Source of the DNA: Clostridia bacterium
GTDB lineage: Bacteria > Bacillota > Clostridia > Monoglobales > Monoglobaceae
Reading direction: 5' to 3'
DNA length: 64,000 bases
NCBI GenBank assembly: GCA_017546205.1
Contig: JAFYXJ010000026.1
Coordinates: 1 to 64,000, forward strand
In this document: positions 1-7,938 of the stretch, one piece after another
Position numbering within the stretch: the first letter of the stretch is position 1
Layout of the letters: each line of letters opens with the position of its first letter
Translations under genes and position numbers: made by a program
Notes under the pieces: model-generated
Database searches by the model: none
What the model saw: only the letters and a program-made list of their open reading frames with translations
What the model was told of the DNA's origin: nothing

Positions 1-1940
1 CCAAAGGTACCATCAAAGGGGAAACCTCTATGTACTTCTCCCCTCACGGTATGTGGGGTGCCCAGAAGGATTATATCAAGTCATCAGATAAGTGGGTAAC
101 CCACAAAGGAACCTACACCACAGGACCTGACCAGACAAAACTGGAAATGCACTTTATGTGTAATGACCAAGCAGAAATTTTCCTGGATGATTTCGCCTTG
201 AAAAGAAAAGGATCTAGCTTAAATCTGGTAGAAAACGGTGATTTTGAACTGGGTGGAAGAGAATTGTATGGCTGGGAGCAAGAACTTTTGGATGAATATG
301 GGATTCATATTCGTTGGAAGGGTCTTATGGATATGAAACGGGCATTGGAGGATGGTGCAAGAAACAATGTGGTTATATTGCTTGCGGCAAATTCCCATTA
401 TATGCCTAACTGGCTTTATGAAATGAGTGACGGAAGTTACAAAAAGGCCACAGATTCTGTTTTTGCCCCCTGGACAGTGAATAACGATTTTCTGCCCAAG
501 ATGTTCTCCTACAATGCAAAGGCGATGCTCAGCATAGCGGAGGGGTACGAAAATACCTATGCTATGAGTATTACCAATGAGCCTACCGCAAAATCTCATT
601 TTGAGATTGATTGGTATACACCCGATTTTCAGGAGTACTTGAAAGAGGTTCACGGCACCATTAAAAACCTGAATGCAACCTATGGGGAAGGGTACAATTT
701 TAAGAGCTTTGAGGAAATCAAGGTGCCAAAAGGCACAGAGCCCACACCTCTGTTTTCTGATTATCGCAAGTTTAACGATAAGCAGTTGACCAAGTTTTTA
801 GGTGACTATGCAGCACACGTGAGAGAGGAGTTTCCCCAATATCTCTACGGTACCAAGATTATGATGAGTTTGAGCCATAACCATGACGGATATCTCCTGC
901 AGGGTACCAACATGGAATATCTTGCCGATGTCTTTGATATCAACGGCAGCGACTCCTTCTCACAGCACAATACCACGCCGGTTTCCTTAAAGATGGCATG
1001 GTATGATTACCTTCGTTCCATCCGTGATGTTCCCATTGCTTGTTGGGAAGGCCATGTTACAGGGGATAGTCCTGTTGTTGCTGATGACCCAACGCTGGAA
1101 TATAAATTTGAGGCAGATATTTGGAATGGTGCAGCGCATGGAAAGACCAGTTCTGTCATGTGGCTTTGGGATGGTACGGAAGAGTTTATTCGTTTTGCCC
1201 ATACAGACATGGCATATCGACCCGACTGCCTCTACAGAATTGTAAAAGGACATATGGATATCAACAGACTGGCAGATGAACTGGTTGCTCTCCATGACAA
1301 CGCTCCCTCTGTAGGACTTCGGTATTCCCGTATGTCCGGTGGTTACAACACCAATTATGGTATTGAACTGCAACAGGTGTATGAAGAATTGAGAAATACC
1401 GGTTATCGTTCTCACTTTGTGACCGAGTACAACATGGAAGAGATGCATGACCAGGATGTACTGGTTATCTTCGGCAGTCCCCATGTCACCAAGGAATATC
1501 TGGCTGAAATGAAAACCTATGTAGAGAACGGCGGAAAGATTGTACTGGTTGGCAGTGGATTTGACAATCTATATGATGATTACGATCGTCCTCATGATGC
1601 GGAAACGGTACGGTATATCTTTGATAATGCAATCTTTGTGGAAGAGGAAACTGACCTCAGCGACAAGATTCATGAGATTTCGCCTAACAAGATTCAACTG
1701 GTAGATGCAAAAACTGGCGAGAATCTTAACAACATGGTTGAATGGTTCTATACTGAGTATGAGGGTAAGTATTTGGTTCATATCTGTAACTATGACCCCT
1801 ATGCGGATGTAGAGGTAAAGGTTCTGGTTGACGGTAAGGAAATTGATGGCTACAAAGAACTTCGCTACATGAATGAAGGAACAGGAAGTAATCTTCTGCT
1901 TGAGGCACAGCGTCCTATTTTCCTTCAGATAGCAAAATAA
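1..1940 (+). CDS. Clan GH-A (GH42-like) glycoside hydrolase, 5'-partial
   Basis: The reading frame is already open at the first base, so the N-terminus lies outside the window; the first ATG at 30 is internal. The visible 645 residues align with the C-terminal half of the 1370-residue protein at 23015. They begin with the end of a carbohydrate-binding beta-sandwich (TYTTGPDQTK, ENGDFELGG). A TIM barrel follows, with the probable acid/base Glu in SITNEPT and the probable nucleophile Glu in ACWEGHVTG. A GATase-like beta-galactosidase trimerisation-type domain comes next (VLVIFGSPHVT, VENGGKIVLVGSG), then a short beta domain. Such enzymes act as exo-glycosidases on beta-galactosides or related sugars; the true substrate cannot be read from sequence. 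It is followed at 51 nt by a GH38 gene, matching the order of the second module. Its paralogues are secreted, so it is probably secreted too (inference). Confidence 0.85.
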   Translation, partial: KGTIKGETSMYFSPHGMWGAQKDYIKSSDKWVTHKGTYTTGPDQTKLEMHFMCNDQAEIFLDDFALKRKGSSLNLVENGDFELGGRELYGWEQELLDEYGIHIRWKGLMDMKRALEDGARNNVVILLAANSHYMPNWLYEMSDGSYKKATDSVFAPWTVNNDFLPKMFSYNAKAMLSIAEGYENTYAMSITNEPTAKSHFEIDWYTPDFQEYLKEVHGTIKNLNATYGEGYNFKSFEEIKVPKGTEPTPLFSDYRKFNDKQLTKFLGDYAAHVREEFPQYLYGTKIMMSLSHNHDGYLLQGTNMEYLADVFDINGSDSFSQHNTTPVSLKMAWYDYLRSIRDVPIACWEGHVTGDSPVVADDPTLEYKFEADIWNGAAHGKTSSVMWLWDGTEEFIRFAHTDMAYRPDCLYRIVKGHMDINRLADELVALHDNAPSVGLRYSRMSGGYNTNYGIELQQVYEELRNTGYRSHFVTEYNMEEMHDQDVLVIFGSPHVTKEYLAEMKTYVENGGKIVLVGSGFDNLYDDYDRPHDAETVRYIFDNAIFVEEETDLSDKIHEISPNKIQLVDAKTGENLNNMVEWFYTEYEGKYLVHICNYDPYADVEVKVLVDGKEIDGYKELRYMNEGTGSNLLLEAQRPIFLQIAK

Positions 1941-1947
1941 GTAAAAA

Positions 1948-1970
1948 GGGGCACAGAACTTCTGTGCCCC
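1948..1970 (+). other. Perfect intercistronic hairpin
   Basis: An 11-bp perfect inverted repeat (GGGGCACAGAA / TTCTGTGCCCC) with a one-base centre lies between the hydrolase stop and the GH38 ribosome-binding site. No T-run follows. It is therefore more likely an mRNA-processing or stability element, or a leaky terminator, than a full terminator. Confidence 0.6.
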
Positions 1971-1991
1971 ACTGGCAATTAAGGAGAACTG

Positions 1992-4901
1992 ATGATGAGA
2001 AACGGAAAAGCACAAAAGGGTGCCGTTGAGGCAATGCTGACAAAATTGTATTTTGCTGCTATACCATATCTTTGTGATGTGAATGCCGAGGTTTATGTTA
2101 CCCCGGAACCGGTACCTTTTTCTGAAAGAACAACAGGAGAAAGAAAAGAAATTCATAAGGGAGATACCTGGGGAAATCTTTGGGATTGCGGATGGTTTCA
2201 TTTAACCGGAACTGTACCGGAAAGTGCAAAAGGCAAAAAGGTGATTCTCTTTGTGGATGTTCACGGAGAAATGTGTCTATACGACAATGATGGAAAGCCT
2301 GTGCAAGGGCTTACCAGTGGAAGCGTATACAAAACATTTTATCCCTTTGGCGCACGGAAACAGGAAATCCCTGTTTGCGACTGTGCAGAGGGCGGGGAGG
2401 TCATTGACCTGTGGCTGGATGCGGGATGTAACTATATTGACCACCAGCTTCCCTCTGTGGGAACGGTGGAATTTATGGATATGCGTATTCGCCATGAGTA
2501 CCTCAAGGATTTATTCTATGATTTATTTGTCCTTTATGATTTGATGACCAATCTTCCTGAAGAAGATGAACGCTGCGATACCTTGCTGACCGCATTATTT
2601 GATGCAACCTGTGAGATTTATGAATTCACAGAGGAAGAGGTTGCAAAGGCACGGGCAATCCTTAAAAAGGAACTTGATAAAAAAGGAGAGAATGTCAACC
2701 TTTCCATGACTACCATCGGGCATTCTCATATAGACCTTGCATGGCTTTGGCCCATTCGGGAAACGAAACGAAAAGTAGTCAGAACTTTGTGTAACGCTTT
2801 ACGAGCCTTTGAAAAATACCCCGACTATATATTTGGTATCAGTCAGCCTCAGATTTTTTCGTGGTTGAAAGAGGAGCAGCCGGCACTTTATGAGGAATTG
2901 AAAACACGGGTTGAGGACGGACATCTGGAATTGCAAGGCGGCATGTGGGTTGAGGCGGATAACAATGTTCCGTCAGGAGAATCTCTGGTTCGGCAGTTCC
3001 TTTACGGAAAACGCTTTTTCCGTCAGGAGTTCGGTAAGGAGATGAAGATGCTGTGGCTTCCTGATGTATTCGGATACAACATGGCACTTCCGCAGATTAT
3101 GAAAAAGTGCGGCGTGGAGTATTTCCTGACTATTAAATTGCAAAATATGAGTCAGCATAATTTGTTCCCCTATAACACCTTTAACTGGAAAGGCATTGAT
3201 GGAACAGAGGTTCTGGCACATATGCCTCCTGAAAGAAATTATAATTCTATGGGGATGCCTTGGTCTTTGATTCGGGCGGAAAAAAACCGTGTAGACACGG
3301 AAAGTCCGGGAGAGGCATTGCTTTTGGTAGGCGTCGGTGACGGCGGTGGCGGTGCTGGTGAACTGATGCTGGAATCTATGCAGCGTGACAGAAACCTGCA
3401 GGGGATTCCTACCCACAAACCGGGACATGCACAGGACTTTTTTGAAAGAATTGCGAAAAAACGTGAGAAATTTCCCGTATATGAGGGTGAACTGTATCTG
3501 GAAAAGCATCAGGGAACCTATACCACCATGGGACAAAATAAATGGTATAACCGAAGAATGGAGAGACTTCTCCGTGAAGTGGAGTTTGCATCAGTCGTTA
3601 CGGGAAGTCCTTATCCTCAGAAACGGTTGGAAGAAATCTGGAAAGAGGTTCTTTTGTATCAATTCCATGACCTGTTACCTGGTTCTTCCATCAAACGTGT
3701 TTATGATGAATCTTTGGCACGGTATGCTGTGCTTTATGATGAAGTGAACACTATGATTGATGAAATGTACACAGAGGGTTGCTATGCAATCAACTCTCTG
3801 TCCTGGGACAGACAGGGATGGGAGAAGATTGACGGTAAATGGTATAACCTTTCTGTTCCTGCTATGGGAAGTACCCTGCTTACTGATGGAATAGAAAGTA
3901 AGGAAGTCGCCGTTGAGGATTGTGGTGTTTTAGAAAATGATTGTGTTCAGGTATTTTTTGATACGGATGGTGCCGTTCTTTCTATTTATGACAAAAAAGA
4001 GGAAAGAGAAAGTCTGCGTGAAAAATCCAACTGTCTTTCTGTTTACTATGATGACGGCGATGCGTGGGATATGAATGAACTTTACAGGATGCGCAAACCC
4101 AAGCAATTTCGTTTGGTGAGTGCAGAGGCATTCACAGATGGACCTATGCACGGAATCCGGCAGGAATATGTGTATGGCAAGAGCAGATTGTGGCAGACGG
4201 TTTCTATCGTAGATGGAAGTCCCATTGTTACCTTTGATACCAAGGTGGATTGGCAGGAGCGGGAACGCATGCTTAGAACTGCGTTTTATACGGATATTGA
4301 TACCGATAAGGTAAGTTGTGATATTCAGTATGGTACCATCAAACGTAATACGCATATAAAAGATAGCTGGGATATGGCAAAGTTTGAAATCTGTGCCCAC
4401 AAATATGTGGATTTATCCAACGATACATACGGCGTTGCCTTGATGAATGACTGCAAATACGGGCATTGCGTCAAGGAAAATATGTTGGATATTGATTTGC
4501 TCAGAAGTAGCAGTTATCCCAATGAGGAAGCGGACCGAGGAGAACATCATATCACTTATGCATTGTATCCGCATACAGGAACCCTGGAAGAAAGCGATGT
4601 TCTCAAAAAGAGTTACGAACTGAACCAAAAACTTTGGGTTGGCGGAAAAGTAGAACAGTTGTTCACCCTTTCCAATCCCGACATTGTTGTGGAATCGGTA
4701 AAAAAGGCAGAGGACAGCGATGCAATCATCATTCGCATGTATGAGACTAAAGGCGGATGTGCGGAAACTGCAATAAACTTTACCAAACCTGTAACATCTG
4801 CATACCTGGTTGATATGATGGAAGAAAATGAAAAAGAAATAGACCTGAACAGCATTCCATTCCACGGATTTGAGATTGTGACGGTCAAAGTAAATTTATA
4901 A
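1992..4901 (+). CDS. GH38 alpha-mannosidase
   Basis: A 969-residue cytoplasmic alpha-mannosidase with no signal peptide. Residues 1-235 form the beta-rich N-terminal region of the bacterial/MAN2C1-type GH38 family. The catalytic alpha/beta barrel starts near residue 243 with GHSHIDLAWLWP, whose His and Asp are zinc ligands. The nucleophile Asp lies in WLPDVFGYN near residue 357. HQGTYTT and YQFHDLLPGSSI are further family signatures, and the C-terminal half is the GH38 beta-sandwich region. The start at 1992 is set by AAGGAG at 1981; the ATG at 1995 is equally possible. The gene sits 13 nt before a sugar-binding lipoprotein gene, so import and cytoplasmic trimming of manno-configured oligosaccharides is likely. 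A close paralogue lies at 27143, sharing the C-terminal FHGFEIVTVKVNL. Family is certain; linkage specificity is not. Confidence 0.95.
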   Translation: MMRNGKAQKGAVEAMLTKLYFAAIPYLCDVNAEVYVTPEPVPFSERTTGERKEIHKGDTWGNLWDCGWFHLTGTVPESAKGKKVILFVDVHGEMCLYDNDGKPVQGLTSGSVYKTFYPFGARKQEIPVCDCAEGGEVIDLWLDAGCNYIDHQLPSVGTVEFMDMRIRHEYLKDLFYDLFVLYDLMTNLPEEDERCDTLLTALFDATCEIYEFTEEEVAKARAILKKELDKKGENVNLSMTTIGHSHIDLAWLWPIRETKRKVVRTLCNALRAFEKYPDYIFGISQPQIFSWLKEEQPALYEELKTRVEDGHLELQGGMWVEADNNVPSGESLVRQFLYGKRFFRQEFGKEMKMLWLPDVFGYNMALPQIMKKCGVEYFLTIKLQNMSQHNLFPYNTFNWKGIDGTEVLAHMPPERNYNSMGMPWSLIRAEKNRVDTESPGEALLLVGVGDGGGGAGELMLESMQRDRNLQGIPTHKPGHAQDFFERIAKKREKFPVYEGELYLEKHQGTYTTMGQNKWYNRRMERLLREVEFASVVTGSPYPQKRLEEIWKEVLLYQFHDLLPGSSIKRVYDESLARYAVLYDEVNTMIDEMYTEGCYAINSLSWDRQGWEKIDGKWYNLSVPAMGSTLLTDGIESKEVAVEDCGVLENDCVQVFFDTDGAVLSIYDKKEERESLREKSNCLSVYYDDGDAWDMNELYRMRKPKQFRLVSAEAFTDGPMHGIRQEYVYGKSRLWQTVSIVDGSPIVTFDTKVDWQERERMLRTAFYTDIDTDKVSCDIQYGTIKRNTHIKDSWDMAKFEICAHKYVDLSNDTYGVALMNDCKYGHCVKENMLDIDLLRSSSYPNEEADRGEHHITYALYPHTGTLEESDVLKKSYELNQKLWVGGKVEQLFTLSNPDIVVESVKKAEDSDAIIIRMYETKGGCAETAINFTKPVTSAYLVDMMEENEKEIDLNSIPFHGFEIVTVKVNL

Positions 4902-4914
4902 GGGGGAGAAAAAT

Positions 4915-6306
4915 ATGAAAAAGACAATTGCGATGGTAATGGCAGTACTGCTTATGGTTTCCATGCTGGCAGGCTGCGGAGCAGGCGGCAATGACAAGAA
5001 CGAGAACGGACAGACTGTGATTTCTGTCGGAAACTGGCCAAGCAAAGAAGGCGTGGAACTTGAGAATATGAATGCCAGAAAAGAGGCGTTTGAAACTGCG
5101 AACAAGGACATTGCCATTGAACCGGATTTGTGGGAATTTGACAGAAAGACTTTTTACGCAAAAGCGGCAGGCGGACAGTTGCCGATTGTTTACAATGCAG
5201 GGTTTACCGAAATTTCAGAGATTATGACATCAGAGTATGCGGCTTCCCTGACAGATGCCTTGAAAAAGTACGGCTATGAGGAAATGTTTAACCCCCATGT
5301 TCTTAATGCCATTAGCAGAGAGGGTAATGTTTATGCACTTCCCAAGATGGTAACGGTTATGGGACTTATGGTGAACACCGACCTTTTTGAAGAAGCAGGC
5401 TTGATGGAAGCCGATGGCACGCCCAGACAACCGGAAACCTGGTTTGAGGTTGTAGAGTTTGCCAAGAAGATTAAAGAAGCAACCGGCAAATCCGGATTTG
5501 TTATGCCGACGGCGAACGGCAGCGGCGGCTGGTTGTTTACCGCTTTGGCTTGGTCGTTCGGCGTAGACTTTATGGAAAAGGATGCTGATGGTAACTGGAA
5601 AGCAACCTTTAACACGCCGGAAGCTGCAGAGGCTCTGCAGTTCGTCAAGGATATGAAGTGGGAGCATGACATTTTGCCCTCCAACACCTTGGTGGATGGC
5701 GCAGAATGGCAGAAGATTTTTGGTACCGGCAATGCAGGTATCACCTTTGCAGCCGGTGAGTATCCGGCAAATGTAGTGCCCAAGTACGGTATCCAGCCCA
5801 ATCAAATCGGTCTGATTGCAATGCCTAAGGGACCGAAAAACCACGTAACCTTGCTTGCAGGTGATGTAATCTGTGTCAGCAATGCGGCAACCGAGGATCA
5901 GATTGATGCAGCGGTTCGTTGGATAGGTGGAGAGATTACCCACAAGGCAACTGATGAATATAAGGCAAATAAGCAAAAGGAAATTGAAACCAAACTGAGC
6001 AACAATCAGATTGTGGGTATCAAGAGTATCAGTATATGGAATCAGGATGCAGAGGCTTTGAAGTATGAGCATCAGCTGATTGATGAAAAAACCAATGTGA
6101 ATCCCAATCATGTGAAGCTGTATAATGAGTTTGCGGCTAATTGTCCCTGCGAAATCCGTCCGGAAGAGCCGGTGAACGCACAGGAGCTTTACAAGATTCT
6201 GGACAGCTGTATTCAGGAGGTTCTCACCAACAAGGATGCAGATGTAAAGAAAGTTTTGGAAAAGGCAAACAACGACTTCCAGAATAACTATTTGAATAAT
6301 ATGTAA
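4915..6306 (+). CDS. ABC sugar-binding lipoprotein (SBP family 1)
   Basis: A 463-residue extracellular solute-binding protein. The N-terminus is a lipoprotein signal ending in the lipobox LAGC with Cys21, followed by a short polar linker (GNDKNENGQ) and a family-1 sugar-binding fold. Typical helix motifs include the WSFGVDFMEKDADGNW stretch and NTPEAAEALQFVKDMKW. RBS GGGGGAGAA precedes ATG 4915, 13 nt after the GH38 stop, so the two are co-transcribed. No MalF/MalG-type permease or ATPase is adjacent; these must be upstream of the window or elsewhere. Its twin at 30093 has exactly the same length and also follows a GH38. The ligand is probably an oligosaccharide released by the neighbouring secreted hydrolases (inference). 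Confidence 0.9.
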   Translation: MKKTIAMVMAVLLMVSMLAGCGAGGNDKNENGQTVISVGNWPSKEGVELENMNARKEAFETANKDIAIEPDLWEFDRKTFYAKAAGGQLPIVYNAGFTEISEIMTSEYAASLTDALKKYGYEEMFNPHVLNAISREGNVYALPKMVTVMGLMVNTDLFEEAGLMEADGTPRQPETWFEVVEFAKKIKEATGKSGFVMPTANGSGGWLFTALAWSFGVDFMEKDADGNWKATFNTPEAAEALQFVKDMKWEHDILPSNTLVDGAEWQKIFGTGNAGITFAAGEYPANVVPKYGIQPNQIGLIAMPKGPKNHVTLLAGDVICVSNAATEDQIDAAVRWIGGEITHKATDEYKANKQKEIETKLSNNQIVGIKSISIWNQDAEALKYEHQLIDEKTNVNPNHVKLYNEFAANCPCEIRPEEPVNAQELYKILDSCIQEVLTNKDADVKKVLEKANNDFQNNYLNNM

Positions 6307-6330
6307 AAACTGCTTTTAACAAATGTTAAT

Positions 6331-6362
6331 GCCCCTGAGAGTATTTCTCAGGGGCGTCTACT
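6331..6362 (+). terminator. Terminator after first GH/SBP module
   Basis: A 10-bp perfect stem (GCCCCTGAGA / TCTCAGGGGC) with loop GTATT, 25 nt after the binding-protein stop, followed by GTCTACTTTTA. The T-tract is modest, but position and stem support termination of the first module. Confidence 0.7.
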
Positions 6363-6435
6363 TTTATATCTCGAATCCGTCTGTAATTCCATTCAGCATG
6401 ATTTCTTTTCATAAGGTATACCTTTAGGAACAGAT

Positions 6436-6469
6436 AAAAAAGGCATCCTCTCCATAAAGAGAAGATGCC
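6436..6469 (-). terminator. Terminator of the Fic locus
   Basis: Read on the minus strand this is GGCATCTTCTC / GAGAGGATGCC (one G-U pair) followed by TTTTTT. It lies just past the truncated Fic gene and ends its transcript. Confidence 0.75.
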
Positions 6470-6491
6470 GTATTTTAAATTCGCTATACAG

Positions 6492-6899
6492 TTAATCAAG
6501 TGAAGTGATGTGTTCTTTGAAAATATCCTTAAGCATAAAGATATCGCCTTCCAAACCTTTAAGGAAATTTGACTTATGCAAGTTATTAAAAATACGCAAA
6601 CCATTTTCCTCGATTTTCTCAACGGGACAAAAGTTTGTGCCTTTTTTACTGATGTTTACTTTTCTTATCTCTCCTGCCCATTCATAGATATCCGAGAAAA
6701 CATATTTGTGCAAAGACTTATAAAATTCGAAATCAACACTTTCAAATGGAATTTCAATGGATGCCTTTGTGATCAAGCCCATTGTTATATTTTGTTCTAT
6801 TTCATTTAACTGTTCTTCGTTGCGAAGACCAAGTTTGTTAATTAAAACGGTGGTATTTTCATAGCAACCATCCGATACAGAATCTAACGAATATGGCAT
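6492..6899 (-). pseudogene. Truncated Fic-family AMPylase toxin
   Basis: The 135-residue product is the N-terminal half of a Fic domain. Recognisable family stretches are FYKSLHKYVFSDIYEWAGEIR and NISKKGTNFCP, with the NKLGLRNEEQL leader typical of class I Fic toxins. Translation stops (TAA) after HITSLD, where the catalytic HPFx(D/E)GNGR loop should begin. That motif is absent in the 130 bp downstream, so the product cannot transfer AMP. The start is the ATG overlapping the antitoxin stop (TAATG); an earlier in-frame ATG at 6911 would lie inside the antitoxin gene. It follows a VbhA-like antitoxin and is followed by its own terminator, so it is a decayed toxin-antitoxin pair rather than a random fragment. 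Confidence 0.85.
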
Positions 6900-7075
6900 T
6901 ATGCACCGCACCTCTTCAATAACATTTGTATATAAGTTTCTTTATCAATTTTACCTGTTACAAAATCTATGCACTGCGATTGCTGTTCGTCTGTAATTCG
7001 AAAGCCTTCCATTTCGACCGAGGCTCTGGCGTTATCTAAAGCTTCTTGATATCGAATCATTTCTTGTTCGCTCAT
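6899..7075 (-). CDS. VbhA-like Fic antitoxin
   Basis: A 58-residue protein absent from conventional long-ORF lists. It begins MSEQEMIRYQ after the ribosome-binding site AAGGAAGTG, and its TAA overlaps the Fic ATG by one base, the translational coupling usual for such pairs. Residues 19-24 read SVEMEG. This fits the Fic inhibitory-helix motif (S/T)xxxE(G/N), whose Glu blocks ATP positioning in class I Fic toxins. The rest (residues 26-55) is the short helical tail typical of VbhA-type antitoxins. The gene is intact although the toxin has lost its active site, so it now has no obvious cognate target. Assignment rests on motif, size, order and coupling. Confidence 0.8.
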   Translation of the reverse strand: MSEQEMIRYQEALDNARASVEMEGFRITDEQQSQCIDFVTGKIDKETYIQMLLKRCGA

Positions 7076-7132
7076 AAAATCACTTCCTTGTACTATATTT
7101 TATCACACTATATTTAGATAATCAATAAAAAT

Positions 7133-7291
7133 TTATTCTTCCCACATATCGAGCAATTCATTTAAAACAGCAATATGTTTAACCGCTCTTTCATAATCTT
7201 CAGGCAGCAAAAAGGTAACGCATGAACCGACATCTATAACCCAGAACTTAATGTTATCGTTGCTTATTTCTACTTTTTTAAAGTATAACAC
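7133..7291 (-). CDS. Possible small ORF or gene remnant (52 aa)
   Basis: An open frame from GTG 7291 encodes VLYFKKVEISND and ends LNELLDMWEE. It has the composition of a real protein (mixed strand then an amphipathic helix) but no convincing ribosome-binding site. The upstream frame closes at a TAG four codons before the GTG. It could be the C-terminal remnant of a small toxin-antitoxin or phage-type protein. I do not recognise the family. Confidence 0.35.
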   Translation of the reverse strand: MLYFKKVEISNDNIKFWVIDVGSCVTFLLPEDYERAVKHIAVLNELLDMWEE

Positions 7292-7323
7292 TATTGATAT
7301 CTATTTTGACATCTTTTAATCAA

Positions 7324-7357
7324 GGTGTCCGCGGTTCGAATCCGCGATGGGTCACCA
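7324..7357 (+). pseudogene. tRNA 3'-end fragment (T-arm, acceptor, CCA)
   Basis: The sequence contains a complete tRNA T-arm (CGCGG, TTCGAAT, CCGCG), a seven-base acceptor 3' strand ATGGGTC, discriminator A and encoded CCA. No matching 5' acceptor GACCCAT, D-arm or anticodon arm exists upstream, so this is positions ~44-76 of a tRNA only. Such a 3' fragment is what a tRNA-targeting integrase leaves at an element end. The isoacceptor cannot be told. Confidence 0.8.
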
Positions 7358-7361
7358 AGCG

Positions 7362-7396
7362 AAACCCTTTAACCTCAATGGTTTGAGGGTTTTTGT
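7362..7396 (+). terminator. Terminator following the tRNA fragment
   Basis: AAACCCTTTAACC pairs with GGTTTGAGGGTTT (one mismatch, one wobble) around loop TCAAT and runs into TTTTGTTTTT. It is placed like the terminator of a tRNA gene, so the fragment and its terminator seem to have travelled together. Confidence 0.65.
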
Positions 7397-7497
7397 TTTT
7401 TAGTTTTATATTTTTCATCGGTTTTTTCTAACCAAATTCACATTAATTTTTTCTCTATACTAATTTTTCCTGCATAGTATTCACCCTTCATAAGGAG

Positions 7498-7656
7498 ATG
7501 GTTTCCAAGGATGGAATCCTGTGCGGTCTTTCCGGCGGAATCAATGTAGCGGCTGCAATTAAGCTTGCTCAAATGCTCGGAAAAGGAAAAACGGTGGTCA
7601 CTGTACTACCGGACATCACAGAACGATATTTTTCATCTCCGTTATTTGAAGACTAA
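7498..7656 (+). pseudogene. cysK: cysteine synthase C-terminal fragment
   Basis: The 52 residues from the in-frame ATG match the last part of CysK/O-acetylserine sulfhydrylase: GILCGLSGGINVAAAIKLA corresponds to the GI..GISSGAAVAAALKLA segment near the PLP-phosphate site. VTVLPDITERYFSSPLF matches the conserved VVILPDxGERYLSTxLF end. The PLP lysine and the whole N-terminal domain are missing, and the frame upstream closes within about 50 nt. This is a relic, not a functional gene. Confidence 0.85.
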
Positions 7657-7664
7657 ATCAAAAT

Positions 7665-7703
7665 CTACGGTTTCACATCCGAAATCGTAGGTTTTATTTT
7701 TTT
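7665..7703 (+). terminator. Terminator after cysK relic
   Basis: CTACGGTTTC / GAAATCGTAG forms a 10-bp stem with one G-U pair and loop ACATCC, followed by GTTTTATTTTTTT. A standard intrinsic terminator, presumably inherited with the cysK tail. Confidence 0.85.
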
Positions 7704-7742
7704 GAAAAATATGGTAAGTTATAATAAATTTTTCCTTAGAAA

Positions 7743-7789
7743 AGCACTTTTGTTATAACCTTTGAATAAGAAAGAGCACTTTTGTTATA
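7743..7789 (+). promoter_or_regulatory. Paired direct repeat upstream of sialidase-AraC gene
   Basis: AGCACTTTTGTTATA occurs at 7743-7757 and again, identically, at 7775-7789. The centre spacing is 32 bp, about three helical turns, in the leader region of the AraC-type regulator at 7939. AraC-family proteins often bind such spaced direct repeats. An autoregulatory or operon-activating site is plausible but inferred. Confidence 0.45.
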
Positions 7790-7938
7790 GGATTTCATAT
7801 GTTTTTTTTCTACACTAAAATCAAGAATTTAACGGTGTAAACATAATAAAATAAATTGGAAAATACAAGGTTCAGTGGTAGCAATATCCAATGTATTTCA
7901 CAGGGTGTTTATGATAAAATGAGGATGAGGTGAGAGCT

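Noticed and set aside
1948-1970. Rho-independent terminator separating the first hydrolase from GH38
   Set aside because: The stem is perfect but no T-run follows, and the same gene order without a hairpin in the second module argues for co-transcription; kept only as an intercistronic hairpin.
6326-6622. Minus-strand ORF ending in MKRNHAEWNYRRIRD
   Set aside because: I checked it as a possible frameshifted Fic C-terminus; it contains no HPFxxGNGR and crosses the Fic terminator.
7240-7357. Complete tRNA gene at the T-arm/CCA sequence
   Set aside because: No complementary 5' acceptor strand, D-arm or anticodon arm precedes it.
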